35,919 nucleotides of DNA from an uncultured Erysipelotrichaceae bacterium (GTDB lineage Bacteria; Bacillota_I; Bacilli_A; RFN20; CAG-826), in NCBI GenBank assembly GCA_902803375.1, contig CADCPN010000056.1, forward strand, positions 1 to 35,919, written 5' to 3'. This document shows, piece after piece, positions 23,163-30,944 of the stretch; position 1 is the stretch's first letter; each line of letters starts with the position of its first letter. The notes below the pieces were generated by a model. That model was not told the origin of the DNA. It saw only the letters and a program-made list of their open reading frames with translations, and did not search any database. The translations under genes were made by a program, and so were the position numbers.

Positions 23163-25136
23163 TTATTCTCCTTTCTTAATGGATAGGGTTTTGAATAGAT
23201 TTGCGAATTCGGAGTTTTTGCGGTAGAAGGCGATGGGCAGCCCTAGCGGAGACTCCAGTTTGAAGTGGCCTCCCTGGTATTCCTTGTTGGTGAAGAACTG
23301 AACCCAGTTTTCTTTGGGAAGGTAGACCTCATGCTCCTTCTTATTGGGACGCAGCACCGGGGCGACCAAGACGTCTCTGCCAAAGAGGTATTCCCTTTGA
23401 TTCTCATAGGCTTCTTCCTCCGCGAAATGGAAGAAGAGGGGGCGCATGGCCGGGAGGTGATTTTGATAATAATCATCGAGGACGTGATCGCGATATGGGC
23501 GGAGGGCGGCGAATAGCTGCGAGTTCCTCGCGAACTCTTCCTTCACCCCTTCATCCAAGAACTGGGCGTTATCCTTAGGACGGTTGCCCTCATGGGTGCG
23601 GAAGATGGGGGAGAAGACGTTCATCTCGCTCCAGCGGTTAAGCAGTTCCTTATCGCGTTTCATGAACAATACGGTGGTGTAGCCGCCGATATCGCTATGG
23701 ACGATGCCGCATCCCGAACAGGCTAGCGATAAGGAGGCGGGGATGACAGATCCCATGCCATATTCGTCGCTATAGTCCACATGCTGGTCGCCGTTCCACA
23801 TCGAGTTGGTATAGCGGAGGGTGTGGCCATAGGCGGCGCGGTTAAAGAAGAATACCTCATCCTCTTTTCCCGCCTCTTCCACAGCCTCGCGGCAGCATTT
23901 CGCCCAAAGGGTTGGCCATCTGTTATGAAGCTTAGAAGGCTCGCCGCCATAGACGCGGGAGTCGGTAGGCAAATATTCGCCGAAATCCGCCATCCAGCCA
24001 GAGAGGCCATAGCCGATCATGTTGGTCTTGATGATGCTTTTATACCATTCATAGGCCGTAGGGTTGGTTAAGTCGACGATGCCGGCATTGAAGGTCGTGG
24101 ATTTGATGAGATAAACTGAACCGTTTTTATGTTTGACCAAGAAGTCGTTTTCTTTGGCGAACTTATATTGCTCTGAGCCCTCTTTCAAGAAGGTGTTGAT
24201 GTAGCCTAGGAACCTCACGCCGTCTTTATTGAGCTCTGCAATGAATTCCTTTAATCCGGCGTAGAGTTTTTCATCGGCCTGCCAGTTCCAATAGACCTGG
24301 TAGCCGAAGCTTGTGACGACATGTCCGCACCAATCCTGGGCCCAAAGCGCCGCGACTTTGATGCCGGCCTCTTTGGCTTCTTGGTACTTCTTTCTTAAGA
24401 CGTCGATTCCGCCTTGGATGGCGAGGATCGCGCCATCGCCAACCCAGGAAGGGAGATGCGGGGAGATGCCAACGAGCTCGCAAAGCTTTGCGGCGAGGTC
24501 GCGGGTGTTGTTGGCGGTCAGCAAAGAGATGGACTGCGGGAATTGGCGGAAGTGAATCAAGACCTCGCCATTGCGGAAATGAAGGGTTCCATAGGAATCC
24601 TCATGGCAATAGAAGGCGTAATGCTTGCTGGAGATGAAAGAGGGGACGGAACAATAAGTCTGGTGGTTCTTATAGGGAGTGACCCTATCGGGATCAGGGC
24701 CATGGAGCTTCTCATGGAGGAGCTTCTTGGCGATCTTCATCACCTGCTGGTGCTCGCTTACCCAAATAGGCACATCCTTATTTTTTAAGTCGAGGGTCGT
24801 GTACTGCTCGCCGCAGCCATAGATGCGCTCATCCTCAAACGTCTTGAAGCGAAGGGTGAAGCGGTTATAGCCATAGTCGACGTGGAAATGAAATTTGACC
24901 ACGGGTTCATAGGAGACGATGACTTCGCAAGTCACCCTGCCATCAGAGAAGAGATATCTATCTCCTTCCTGGTGGACAAAGTGAAGCTTATGGGAGTCGA
25001 AGATGGTGTCGCGTGTTTTGAAAGAACCGCGATTCATCTTGTAATGCGCCTTGCCCCTGCTGACGATCAAATAGCATTCGCCATTGGTGAGCTGGTCGAT
25101 AAAATATTTAGAAAGTTCTTCCTGGTTCATGCCCAT
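23163..25136 (-). CDS. GH31 sulfoquinovosidase, YihQ-like
   Basis: The 657-residue product is close to E. coli YihQ, which releases SQ from SQ glycosides. Shared blocks (numbers from ATG 25136) are A-I-Q-G-G (239-243), W-A-Q-D-W (265-269), T-S-F-G then W-N-W (275-285), W-M-A-D-F-G-E-Y-L-P-T-D (381-392) and S-D-I-G-G-Y-T-T (481-488). Asp384 is the nucleophile and Asp450 the acid/base. Of the five sulfonate-pocket residues I recall (QQRWY), four are kept: Gln241, Gln267, Trp283 and Tyr486. The arginine is replaced by Gln280. There is no signal peptide, so it acts in the cytoplasm. It heads the seven-gene operon. An ATG at 25130 has better spacing from the AAAGG site and may be the true start. 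Confidence 0.92.
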   Translation of the reverse strand: MGMNQEELSKYFIDQLTNGECYLIVSRGKAHYKMNRGSFKTRDTIFDSHKLHFVHQEGDRYLFSDGRVTCEVIVSYEPVVKFHFHVDYGYNRFTLRFKTFEDERIYGCGEQYTTLDLKNKDVPIWVSEHQQVMKIAKKLLHEKLHGPDPDRVTPYKNHQTYCSVPSFISSKHYAFYCHEDSYGTLHFRNGEVLIHFRQFPQSISLLTANNTRDLAAKLCELVGISPHLPSWVGDGAILAIQGGIDVLRKKYQEAKEAGIKVAALWAQDWCGHVVTSFGYQVYWNWQADEKLYAGLKEFIAELNKDGVRFLGYINTFLKEGSEQYKFAKENDFLVKHKNGSVYLIKSTTFNAGIVDLTNPTAYEWYKSIIKTNMIGYGLSGWMADFGEYLPTDSRVYGGEPSKLHNRWPTLWAKCCREAVEEAGKEDEVFFFNRAAYGHTLRYTNSMWNGDQHVDYSDEYGMGSVIPASLSLACSGCGIVHSDIGGYTTVLFMKRDKELLNRWSEMNVFSPIFRTHEGNRPKDNAQFLDEGVKEEFARNSQLFAALRPYRDHVLDDYYQNHLPAMRPLFFHFAEEEAYENQREYLFGRDVLVAPVLRPNKKEHEVYLPKENWVQFFTNKEYQGGHFKLESPLGLPIAFYRKNSEFANLFKTLSIKKGE

Positions 25137-25171
25137 TACCTTTCATTTATTAACTCGCTTAATTAATCCTT

Positions 25172-25200
25172 ACTATATCCACAGAATTTTCGGCGTTCAA
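25172..25200 (-). promoter_or_regulatory. Promoter of the seven-gene SQ operon
   Basis: On the minus strand TTGAAC (25195-25200) and TATAGT (25172-25177) are 17 bases apart, giving a start near 25165 and a leader of about 30 bases. Confidence 0.7.
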
Positions 25201-25231
25201 GGAAATAATGTACAAAGGACAGAAAACGTAA

Positions 25232-25262
25232 AAATAATTATTTAAGTCCTTTAATTATTTAT
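25232..25262. promoter_or_regulatory. AT-rich repeat pair, candidate operator of the SQ divergon
   Basis: TAATTATTTA occurs at 25235-25244 and again at 25252-25261. The block also reads as an imperfect dyad centred on AAGTCCTT (25244-25251). It lies between the two divergent SQ transcription units, just before a possible plus-strand -35 (TTGCCG, 25263-25268). The ROK regulator is the obvious candidate binder. Confidence 0.4.
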
Positions 25263-25357
25263 TTGCCGGCGTTATCATCTTTGCGAAAATACACATAGGG
25301 CCGGGTTAGTGTAGGAGCGTTTCTTTCCTTTGCTGCCACGGCGAAAAAGGAGTTTTC

Positions 25358-26899
25358 ATGGAAGAGGAAAATACCGTAAAAGCGGAGGCGAGAACAGGTG
25401 AATCCACCGGATATATCGCCGCAACGTCAGGCCTAAAGAGCAAGGACTACATCGGTTATGCGCTAGGAGATTTCGCGGGCTGCCTATGTTTCAGCACCGT
25501 CACCACTCTCTTGCAGAAGTATTACACCGACGTCCTTGGCTTGACCCCGTTATTCATCATGATCATGTTCATCGTGGCCCGCGTCTGGGACGCGATCAAC
25601 GATCCGATCATGGGCCGAATCGTCGACACCCGCAAACCGGATAAGCGCGGCAGATACCGCATCTGGATGAAATGGGTCGCGATTCCGTTAGCCCTTGCGA
25701 CCGTCTTGATGTTCTTGCCTAATGGCGTCCTCGCCGAGAAGTTTGGCAGCACCGGCATCATGATCTACGCCACAGTCACCTATATCGCCTTCGGCATGAT
25801 CTACACCGTCCACCAGATCCCCTATGGCTCTTTGGCAAGCGTCATCACTACCGACGTCAAAGAAAGGAATAAGCTATCCGTTTTCCGTTCTTTAGGCGCC
25901 GCCTTAGGAAGCGTCCCCGTCCTTATCGTCACCTTCTTCTGGGGCAAGAAGCTCTATGAAGCCGATGGCGTTACCCCAGTTCTGGGAGAAAACGGCAAAC
26001 AGATTTCTCAGGTCCAATACCTTCCGATCATCATCGGTGTCTCCGCGATGGCCGTGCTTGGCTGCGCCATGCTCTTCCTCGCGTATCGCCTTAACAAAGA
26101 AAGAGTCGTCGCTTGCGAGGTCAAGCATGAGAAAGGCGATACCGGCAGAGTCGTCAAAGCCCTTCTAAGCAACCGCAACTTCATCGCCTGCTGCCTCGTC
26201 GGCCTACTTCTTCTCGCCGGACAGATGTTCACCCAGTCCTTCTACACCTATTTGTTCAATGACCTATTCGCCAGCAACTGGATGAATACGGTCTCCATGG
26301 TCTGCTCCTATGGCCCGATGGCCATCTTGATGTTCTTCGCCGGCAAACTCGTCAGGAAGTTCGGCAAGAAAGAGATCTGCGCCGTCGGCGGCATCATCTC
26401 TGGCGTCGCCAACCTCATCCCGGCCTTCATGAAAGACGTCATCGTCGCCAACCCGTGGCTATTCTTGGTCTTCTGCTTCCTAAGCGGATTCGGGCTTTCC
26501 ATCATCACCCTCGAGATCTGGGCGATCGCCACCGATGCCATCGATGACGTCGAAGTCAAAACCGGCGTCAGAAACGATGGCTCCGCCTATAGCGTCTTCA
26601 TGTTCTTCCGCAAGCTTGGTCAGGTCGTTGCCGCGATCGCGGTCAACGGCGCCCTCCTTGGCATGAACTACAAAGCCGGCGCCGGCGCGGTACAAACCCT
26701 AGATACCCTTAACGTCATGTATTACATGGCGACCATCATCCCGGCCGTCATGTTCGGCTTGATTGGCATCGTCTTGTTCTTGCTCTACGGCCTTAGCCAT
26801 AAGAAGACGGCTGAACTGCAGGTTGAGAAGGAAGCCATCCTCAAGAAGCAGGCTGAGAACAACGAGATCCGCATCGGCGAAGACGCGACGGAAAACTAA
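25358..26899 (+). CDS. GPH-family sugar:cation symporter, probable SQ or SQ-glycoside importer
   Basis: The 513-residue product is a 12-helix transporter of the glycoside-pentoside-hexuronide (MelB/YihO-type) family. The family motif in helix 2 is visible as R-V-W-D-A-I-N-D-P-I-M-G (about 78-89), whose aspartates bind the coupling cation, followed by a D-T-R-K-P-D-K-R-G-R-Y-R cytoplasmic loop. E. coli uses related YihO/YihP proteins in SQ uptake. Here it is transcribed divergently from the SQ operon, alone, with an AAAGGAG site 5 bases before the ATG and a strong terminator after it. The N-terminal tail of about 25 polar residues is longer than usual. Substrate is inferred from context. Confidence 0.87.
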   Translation: MEEENTVKAEARTGESTGYIAATSGLKSKDYIGYALGDFAGCLCFSTVTTLLQKYYTDVLGLTPLFIMIMFIVARVWDAINDPIMGRIVDTRKPDKRGRYRIWMKWVAIPLALATVLMFLPNGVLAEKFGSTGIMIYATVTYIAFGMIYTVHQIPYGSLASVITTDVKERNKLSVFRSLGAALGSVPVLIVTFFWGKKLYEADGVTPVLGENGKQISQVQYLPIIIGVSAMAVLGCAMLFLAYRLNKERVVACEVKHEKGDTGRVVKALLSNRNFIACCLVGLLLLAGQMFTQSFYTYLFNDLFASNWMNTVSMVCSYGPMAILMFFAGKLVRKFGKKEICAVGGIISGVANLIPAFMKDVIVANPWLFLVFCFLSGFGLSIITLEIWAIATDAIDDVEVKTGVRNDGSAYSVFMFFRKLGQVVAAIAVNGALLGMNYKAGAGAVQTLDTLNVMYYMATIIPAVMFGLIGIVLFLLYGLSHKKTAELQVEKEAILKKQAENNEIRIGEDATEN

Positions 26900-26913
26900 A
26901 GCAGCGTCCTCCG

Positions 26914-26949
26914 AGGTCAAGCCGTCTGCAACGCGGCTTGACCTTTTTT
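26914..26949 (+). terminator. Terminator of the symporter gene
   Basis: AGGTCAAGCCG (26914-26924) pairs perfectly with CGGCTTGACCT (26934-26944), followed by a T-run; an 11-bp stem, one of the strongest in the window. Confidence 0.92.
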
Positions 26950-27059
26950 CACCAACGCAGGCAATTTTGTTTATCATTAGTAAAAGAGTATTTGTTTCCT
27001 CCCCTAGGAGGGAGAAAGCAGTCAGCAGTCGATATCCTTTTTGAATAGGAGGCAAAACC

Positions 27060-28382
27060 ATGGAACTTGCTACCACTTTAGGAAAGATAGTCGGTGGGGA
27101 AAGCGACCATAGCTACTACTACCTAGGATTGCCCTATGCCAAGGCGGGGCGTTTTGAATACGCGACTTTGGTCAATAGCTATGGCAAATCCTTTAACGCG
27201 ACCAAGTTTGGGCCCGCCTGCACGCAGAAAAGGGTCTACTTTGAGCACCTAGAAGTCCCAGAACGAGCCTTCTACCACAAAGAATTCAGGGAAGGCATCA
27301 AGTTCAAATACAGCGAAGACTGCCTTAACCTCAATATCTACACCCCGAAGGGAAAGCAAAAAGGCGGCTACCCTGTCATCGTTTTCATCCATGGCGGTGG
27401 CTTTGATAGCGGCGCCAATAGCGAATCTGCTTTCGATGGAGATGCCTTCGCCGAAAAGGGAGTCATCACCGTCTTCATCCAATACCGCGTCGGCGTATTC
27501 GGCTACTTCACCCATGATGAAATCCAGAAGAAATACGGTCATGACGGCAACTTCGGCCTTGATGACCAGGTGAAGGCGCTGCATTGGGTCCACGCCCATA
27601 TCAGCGAATTCGGCGGCAACGCGAATAACGTCATCCTGATGGGGCAAAGCGCTGGGGCGATGTCGATTCAATATCTGCTTTACAGCGAGAAGGCCAAAGG
27701 CCTATTCCAAAAGGCCATCATGATGTCTGGCGCAGGAAGATGGCCTAAAGCCGGCGCGCCAAAAGAAGCGCGCCTTAACCACGGCTATTGGCTTGAGGTA
27801 ATGAAGGAATGCGGCTGCCCTGACTTTGATAGCTTCAAGAACGCAGACCCCAAAACCATCTTTGAGGCTTTGGAGAAAGTTAAGGCTAGAAGAAAAGACA
27901 ACATGCAAAGCACGATGCCCGTCTATGACCATTATTACCTGGCTAAGCCTTACGCGAAGCTCTTCTATGAAACCCCAAAGATCCCGATGATCGTCGGCTT
28001 CACCAACAACGATATGTTCACGGTGCTGCTCGCCTATCAGACCATGCATTACGCAAAGCTCCATAACGCCTATTGCTATTACTTCGACGTGGATGCCCCA
28101 GGCGATGCGAATAAAGCCTTTCACTCCGCCGACCTCCGTTATGCCTTCGGCACGTTAGATAGATCTTGGCGGCCATATGGGGAAGAAGACAAGGCCATCT
28201 CCGAGCAGATGATGACCTACTTCGCCAACTTCGCCAAAATCGGCAACCCCAACTCCGAAGGGCTGCCCTTCTGGAAAAAGAAGGCAGGCATGTGCTTAGC
28301 TTTCAGCAAAAAAGGCACGAAGATGAAGCGCCCTGAGAAGTTCACTCTTCTTTGCAACACCTTCCTTGGCGACCCCAAATAG
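27060..28382 (+). CDS. Type B carboxylesterase (PnbA-like)
   Basis: The 440-residue product is an alpha/beta hydrolase of the type B carboxylesterase family. The oxyanion-hole motif is H-G-G-G-F (111-115), the catalytic serine is Ser197 in G-Q-S-A-G-A, and S-E-D-C-L-N-L-N-I-Y (85-94) and the G-N-F-G-L-D-D-Q block (163-170) are typical. The C-terminal histidine is in A-F-H-S-A-D-L-R-Y-A-F. The acidic residue is probably Asp in F-T-N-N-D-M-F, where relatives often have Glu. It is somewhat shorter than the usual 480-550 residues. There is no signal peptide. It lies between the symporter and the second GH31, so deacylation of an imported acylated SQ glycoside is possible. An AGGAGG site lies 7 bases before the ATG. 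Confidence 0.87.
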   Translation: MELATTLGKIVGGESDHSYYYLGLPYAKAGRFEYATLVNSYGKSFNATKFGPACTQKRVYFEHLEVPERAFYHKEFREGIKFKYSEDCLNLNIYTPKGKQKGGYPVIVFIHGGGFDSGANSESAFDGDAFAEKGVITVFIQYRVGVFGYFTHDEIQKKYGHDGNFGLDDQVKALHWVHAHISEFGGNANNVILMGQSAGAMSIQYLLYSEKAKGLFQKAIMMSGAGRWPKAGAPKEARLNHGYWLEVMKECGCPDFDSFKNADPKTIFEALEKVKARRKDNMQSTMPVYDHYYLAKPYAKLFYETPKIPMIVGFTNNDMFTVLLAYQTMHYAKLHNAYCYYFDVDAPGDANKAFHSADLRYAFGTLDRSWRPYGEEDKAISEQMMTYFANFAKIGNPNSEGLPFWKKKAGMCLAFSKKGTKMKRPEKFTLLCNTFLGDPK

Positions 28383-28387
28383 CAATT

Positions 28388-30592
28388 ATGAAATACAGCC
28401 ATGACTTCAAGGTTCTTGGAGTGACCCCCTCCTCCCGCCTTTATGGCGAGGAAAATACCCGCATCCAGTTGGACTTCTACCCCTCCATGATGAGAGTCGC
28501 CATCTATAAAGAAGGCGACTATCTCTTCCCGACGTTTTCGGTTTGCCCAGGCAAGAGCGTATTGCCTCAATGGGGAAGGGAGAGGTTATCCAATGATGGC
28601 TTAAGCCTTCTTGATGTCGGAAGCGATCCTTTTCACATCAAAGGGGATAGCTACGAGGTAGAAATCGACCCGCATAACTTTAGGCTCACCTATAGGAAAG
28701 AGAACGGGGAGATCCTTTTCCAAGATAGGGAGATCCTCGCCTATAACCTAGAAGGGGAATTCGGCAAAGGCTCTTATCACGCGCTGACCCGCGAAGAGGA
28801 TGAGCACATCTATGGCCTTGGCGATAAAACCGGCAACGTCAGCAAGAACGGCCGCCGCTTCAAGATGGAGACCTTCGACGCGATGGGCTTCGACTCTAGG
28901 TCAAGCGATCCCTTGTATAAGCAGATCCCTTTCTATATCTGCACTAACTCCAAAGGCAGCTATGGCATCTATTATGATACCTATTCCAATGGCGTCCTCG
29001 ATTTCGGGGCCGAGATCAATAACTACTACCCACCTTATAAGCACGCCGAGTTTGAAGAGGAGGCTTTGGTCTACTATGTCTTCTTCGGCTCAATAAAAGA
29101 GATTATCCACAGTTTCTCCTATCTAACCGGCAAGTCATTCCTGCCGCCGAAGTGGAGCTTCAAATACTGCGGTTCCACGATGGCCTATACCGATGGCGAT
29201 CATCCTGTCGAAGAGCTCCGTAACTTCGTCTCCAAGTGCCGGGAATACGAGATCGACTGCGGCGGCTTCTATCTTTCTAGCGGCTACACCCAGATTGGGG
29301 ATAAGCGCTGCGTCTTCCATTGGAATAAGGACAAGTTCCCCGACCCAAAAGGCTTTGCGGAGGAGATGAAGAAAGAGGGCATTTCCTTCTTGCCCAACAT
29401 CAAGCCCGCCTTCTTAACGAGTCACCCCATGTATGAGGAATTAGCAAGAAAAGGCTATTTCCTTCATTATAAGGATGGCACCCCTGCCACTTTCCCCTTC
29501 TGGGGAGGCATGGCAAGCTACCTAGATTTCACCAACAAAGGCGCCTACTCCTTCTGGAGCAAATGCTGCAAGGAGAGCCTCATCGACCTTGGCTATGAAT
29601 CTTTGTGGAACGATAACAACGAGTTCGATATCCACGACGAAGAGATCTTGGCCGATGGCTTTGGCCATCCCCTTCCCGCGAAAAGGATCAGATCCCTAAT
29701 GCCGTTACTTATGACCATGGCTTCCACGGAAGCGATGGATTTAAGCAAGCGCCATATGGAAGTCACCAGAAGCGCACCCGCCGGCTTCCAAAGGTATGCC
29801 CAAACTTGGACGGGGGACAATAGAACCTCCTTCCCGCAGTTTCGCGGCAACCACAAGATGGCGATGACCATGGCTTTGTCCGGCATCGCCTTCTTTGGAC
29901 AGGATATCGGGGGCTTCGCTGGGCCGGCGCCGGATAAGGAACTATTCCTTCGTTGGATCCAATATGGCCTATTCACGCCTAGATTCTGTCTCCATTCCTG
30001 GAATAAGGATGGCAGTTCGACGATGCCATGGCTTTATCCGGAATTAAAGGAGCCGGTGAAGAGGCTATTCGCCTTAAGGAAGCGTTTATTGCCTTACCTA
30101 TATAGCGAAGCCATGAATGCGGCGGAAAGCTATATGCCGATGCTCTCTCCTGTGTTCTTAAAACACCCTGGGTACGGCGAAGAGTCCGACCTCTTCTACT
30201 GCGGTTCCTCCATTCTCGTCTGCCCTATCTTCGATGAAGGGGTGAAGAGCTTCCAATTTGAGCTTCCCGAGTGCCAAGAGGGCTTCTACCTCGGCTCTTC
30301 CTTAAGGGAGGGGGCTCAGGAAGAAAGAGTCCTCCCAACCGATCTGCCTTTGTTCTACGTCAAGGCGGGCTCGGTGCTTCCCGTTATAGAAGATGGCTTA
30401 ACCTTAGAGATCTATCCTCTAGAATCTGGCGAATTCGAATACCGTTTCTACTCCGATGACTCTAGCCTCGCTAACCCCTATGACCTTATTAAGGTCAGCT
30501 GCACCAAAGGGGAAGTCATCGTCAAAGGCGTTCCTGCCGGTGCCAAAGTTAAGCTACTCAACGCCAAGAGCCGAAAGCTGACCATCCAATAA
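28388..30592 (+). CDS. Second GH31 glycosidase, specificity unknown
   Basis: The 734-residue product is a GH31 enzyme of the alpha-glucosidase side of the family. Asp409 in S-L-W-N-D-N-N-E (406-412) is the expected nucleophile and Asp477 in W-T-G-D-N-R-T (474-480) the acid/base. An N-terminal beta domain covers about 1-240 and a C-terminal beta domain the last 130 residues. It lacks the YihQ sulfonate signatures W-A-Q-D-W and Y-L-P-T-D, so it probably removes a non-sulfonated sugar. No signal peptide. It follows the esterase by 5 bases without a ribosome site, so translation is coupled; an in-frame ATG at 28352 would overlap the esterase. Other parts of plant glycolipids (galactosyl or glucosyl units) are possible substrates. 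Confidence 0.85.
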   Translation: MKYSHDFKVLGVTPSSRLYGEENTRIQLDFYPSMMRVAIYKEGDYLFPTFSVCPGKSVLPQWGRERLSNDGLSLLDVGSDPFHIKGDSYEVEIDPHNFRLTYRKENGEILFQDREILAYNLEGEFGKGSYHALTREEDEHIYGLGDKTGNVSKNGRRFKMETFDAMGFDSRSSDPLYKQIPFYICTNSKGSYGIYYDTYSNGVLDFGAEINNYYPPYKHAEFEEEALVYYVFFGSIKEIIHSFSYLTGKSFLPPKWSFKYCGSTMAYTDGDHPVEELRNFVSKCREYEIDCGGFYLSSGYTQIGDKRCVFHWNKDKFPDPKGFAEEMKKEGISFLPNIKPAFLTSHPMYEELARKGYFLHYKDGTPATFPFWGGMASYLDFTNKGAYSFWSKCCKESLIDLGYESLWNDNNEFDIHDEEILADGFGHPLPAKRIRSLMPLLMTMASTEAMDLSKRHMEVTRSAPAGFQRYAQTWTGDNRTSFPQFRGNHKMAMTMALSGIAFFGQDIGGFAGPAPDKELFLRWIQYGLFTPRFCLHSWNKDGSSTMPWLYPELKEPVKRLFALRKRLLPYLYSEAMNAAESYMPMLSPVFLKHPGYGEESDLFYCGSSILVCPIFDEGVKSFQFELPECQEGFYLGSSLREGAQEERVLPTDLPLFYVKAGSVLPVIEDGLTLEIYPLESGEFEYRFYSDDSSLANPYDLIKVSCTKGEVIVKGVPAGAKVKLLNAKSRKLTIQ

Positions 30593-30944
30593 GCCTATAG
30601 GCCTCTTTAGCGATCTAGGGAGGCCTTTTTCTCCACATTCCTTTAGGAGCCAGAGCTTCAAATAACAACAAAACGTAGGAAATATTAAGCAAATTAAAAA
30701 ATATTTTTAGGAGCATCATTTCGCTAAATGTTCTTTTAGTTTCCTTTAAGTAAATCAGTAAAAATACCCTTTACATCTATGATGTAATGGTAAAAACCAA
30801 AAGTTAGAAACTTTCATATCGGAAACTCGGTTTCCAAAATACGCCGATTTGCCAATCGCCAAATCGGTAAATAAACACTGAAATAGGTGTGATTTCAATA
30901 CATTCAGGATAAAATGTAGCAGACCATTTAAGGAGAGAATGCAA
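30593..30944. promoter_or_regulatory. Leader and control region of the fatty acid operon
   Basis: This AT-rich gap starts with the terminator of the GH31 gene (30599-30630). Close before the isomerase gene it holds three dyads: GGAAAC-TCG-GTTTCC (30821-30835), CCGATTTG (30844-30851) with CAAATCGG (30860-30867), and TGAAAT (30879-30884) with ATTTCA (30892-30897). A TAAAAT at 30910-30915 could be a -10 box, so the dyads would lie upstream of or in the promoter; alternatively they are leader hairpins. Either way this is a likely control site. No coding frame is convincing. Confidence 0.5.
30599..30630 (+). terminator. Terminator after the second GH31 gene
   Basis: AGGCCTC (30599-30605) pairs with GAGGCCT (30620-30626), followed by T residues. 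It separates the SQ locus from the fatty acid operon. Confidence 0.8.

Noticed and set aside
28352..28387. Earlier start of the second GH31 at ATG 28352, overlapping the esterase
   Set aside because: The extra 12 residues have no family support and no ribosome site. ATG 28388 gives a normal N-terminus and a 5-base gap that fits coupling.
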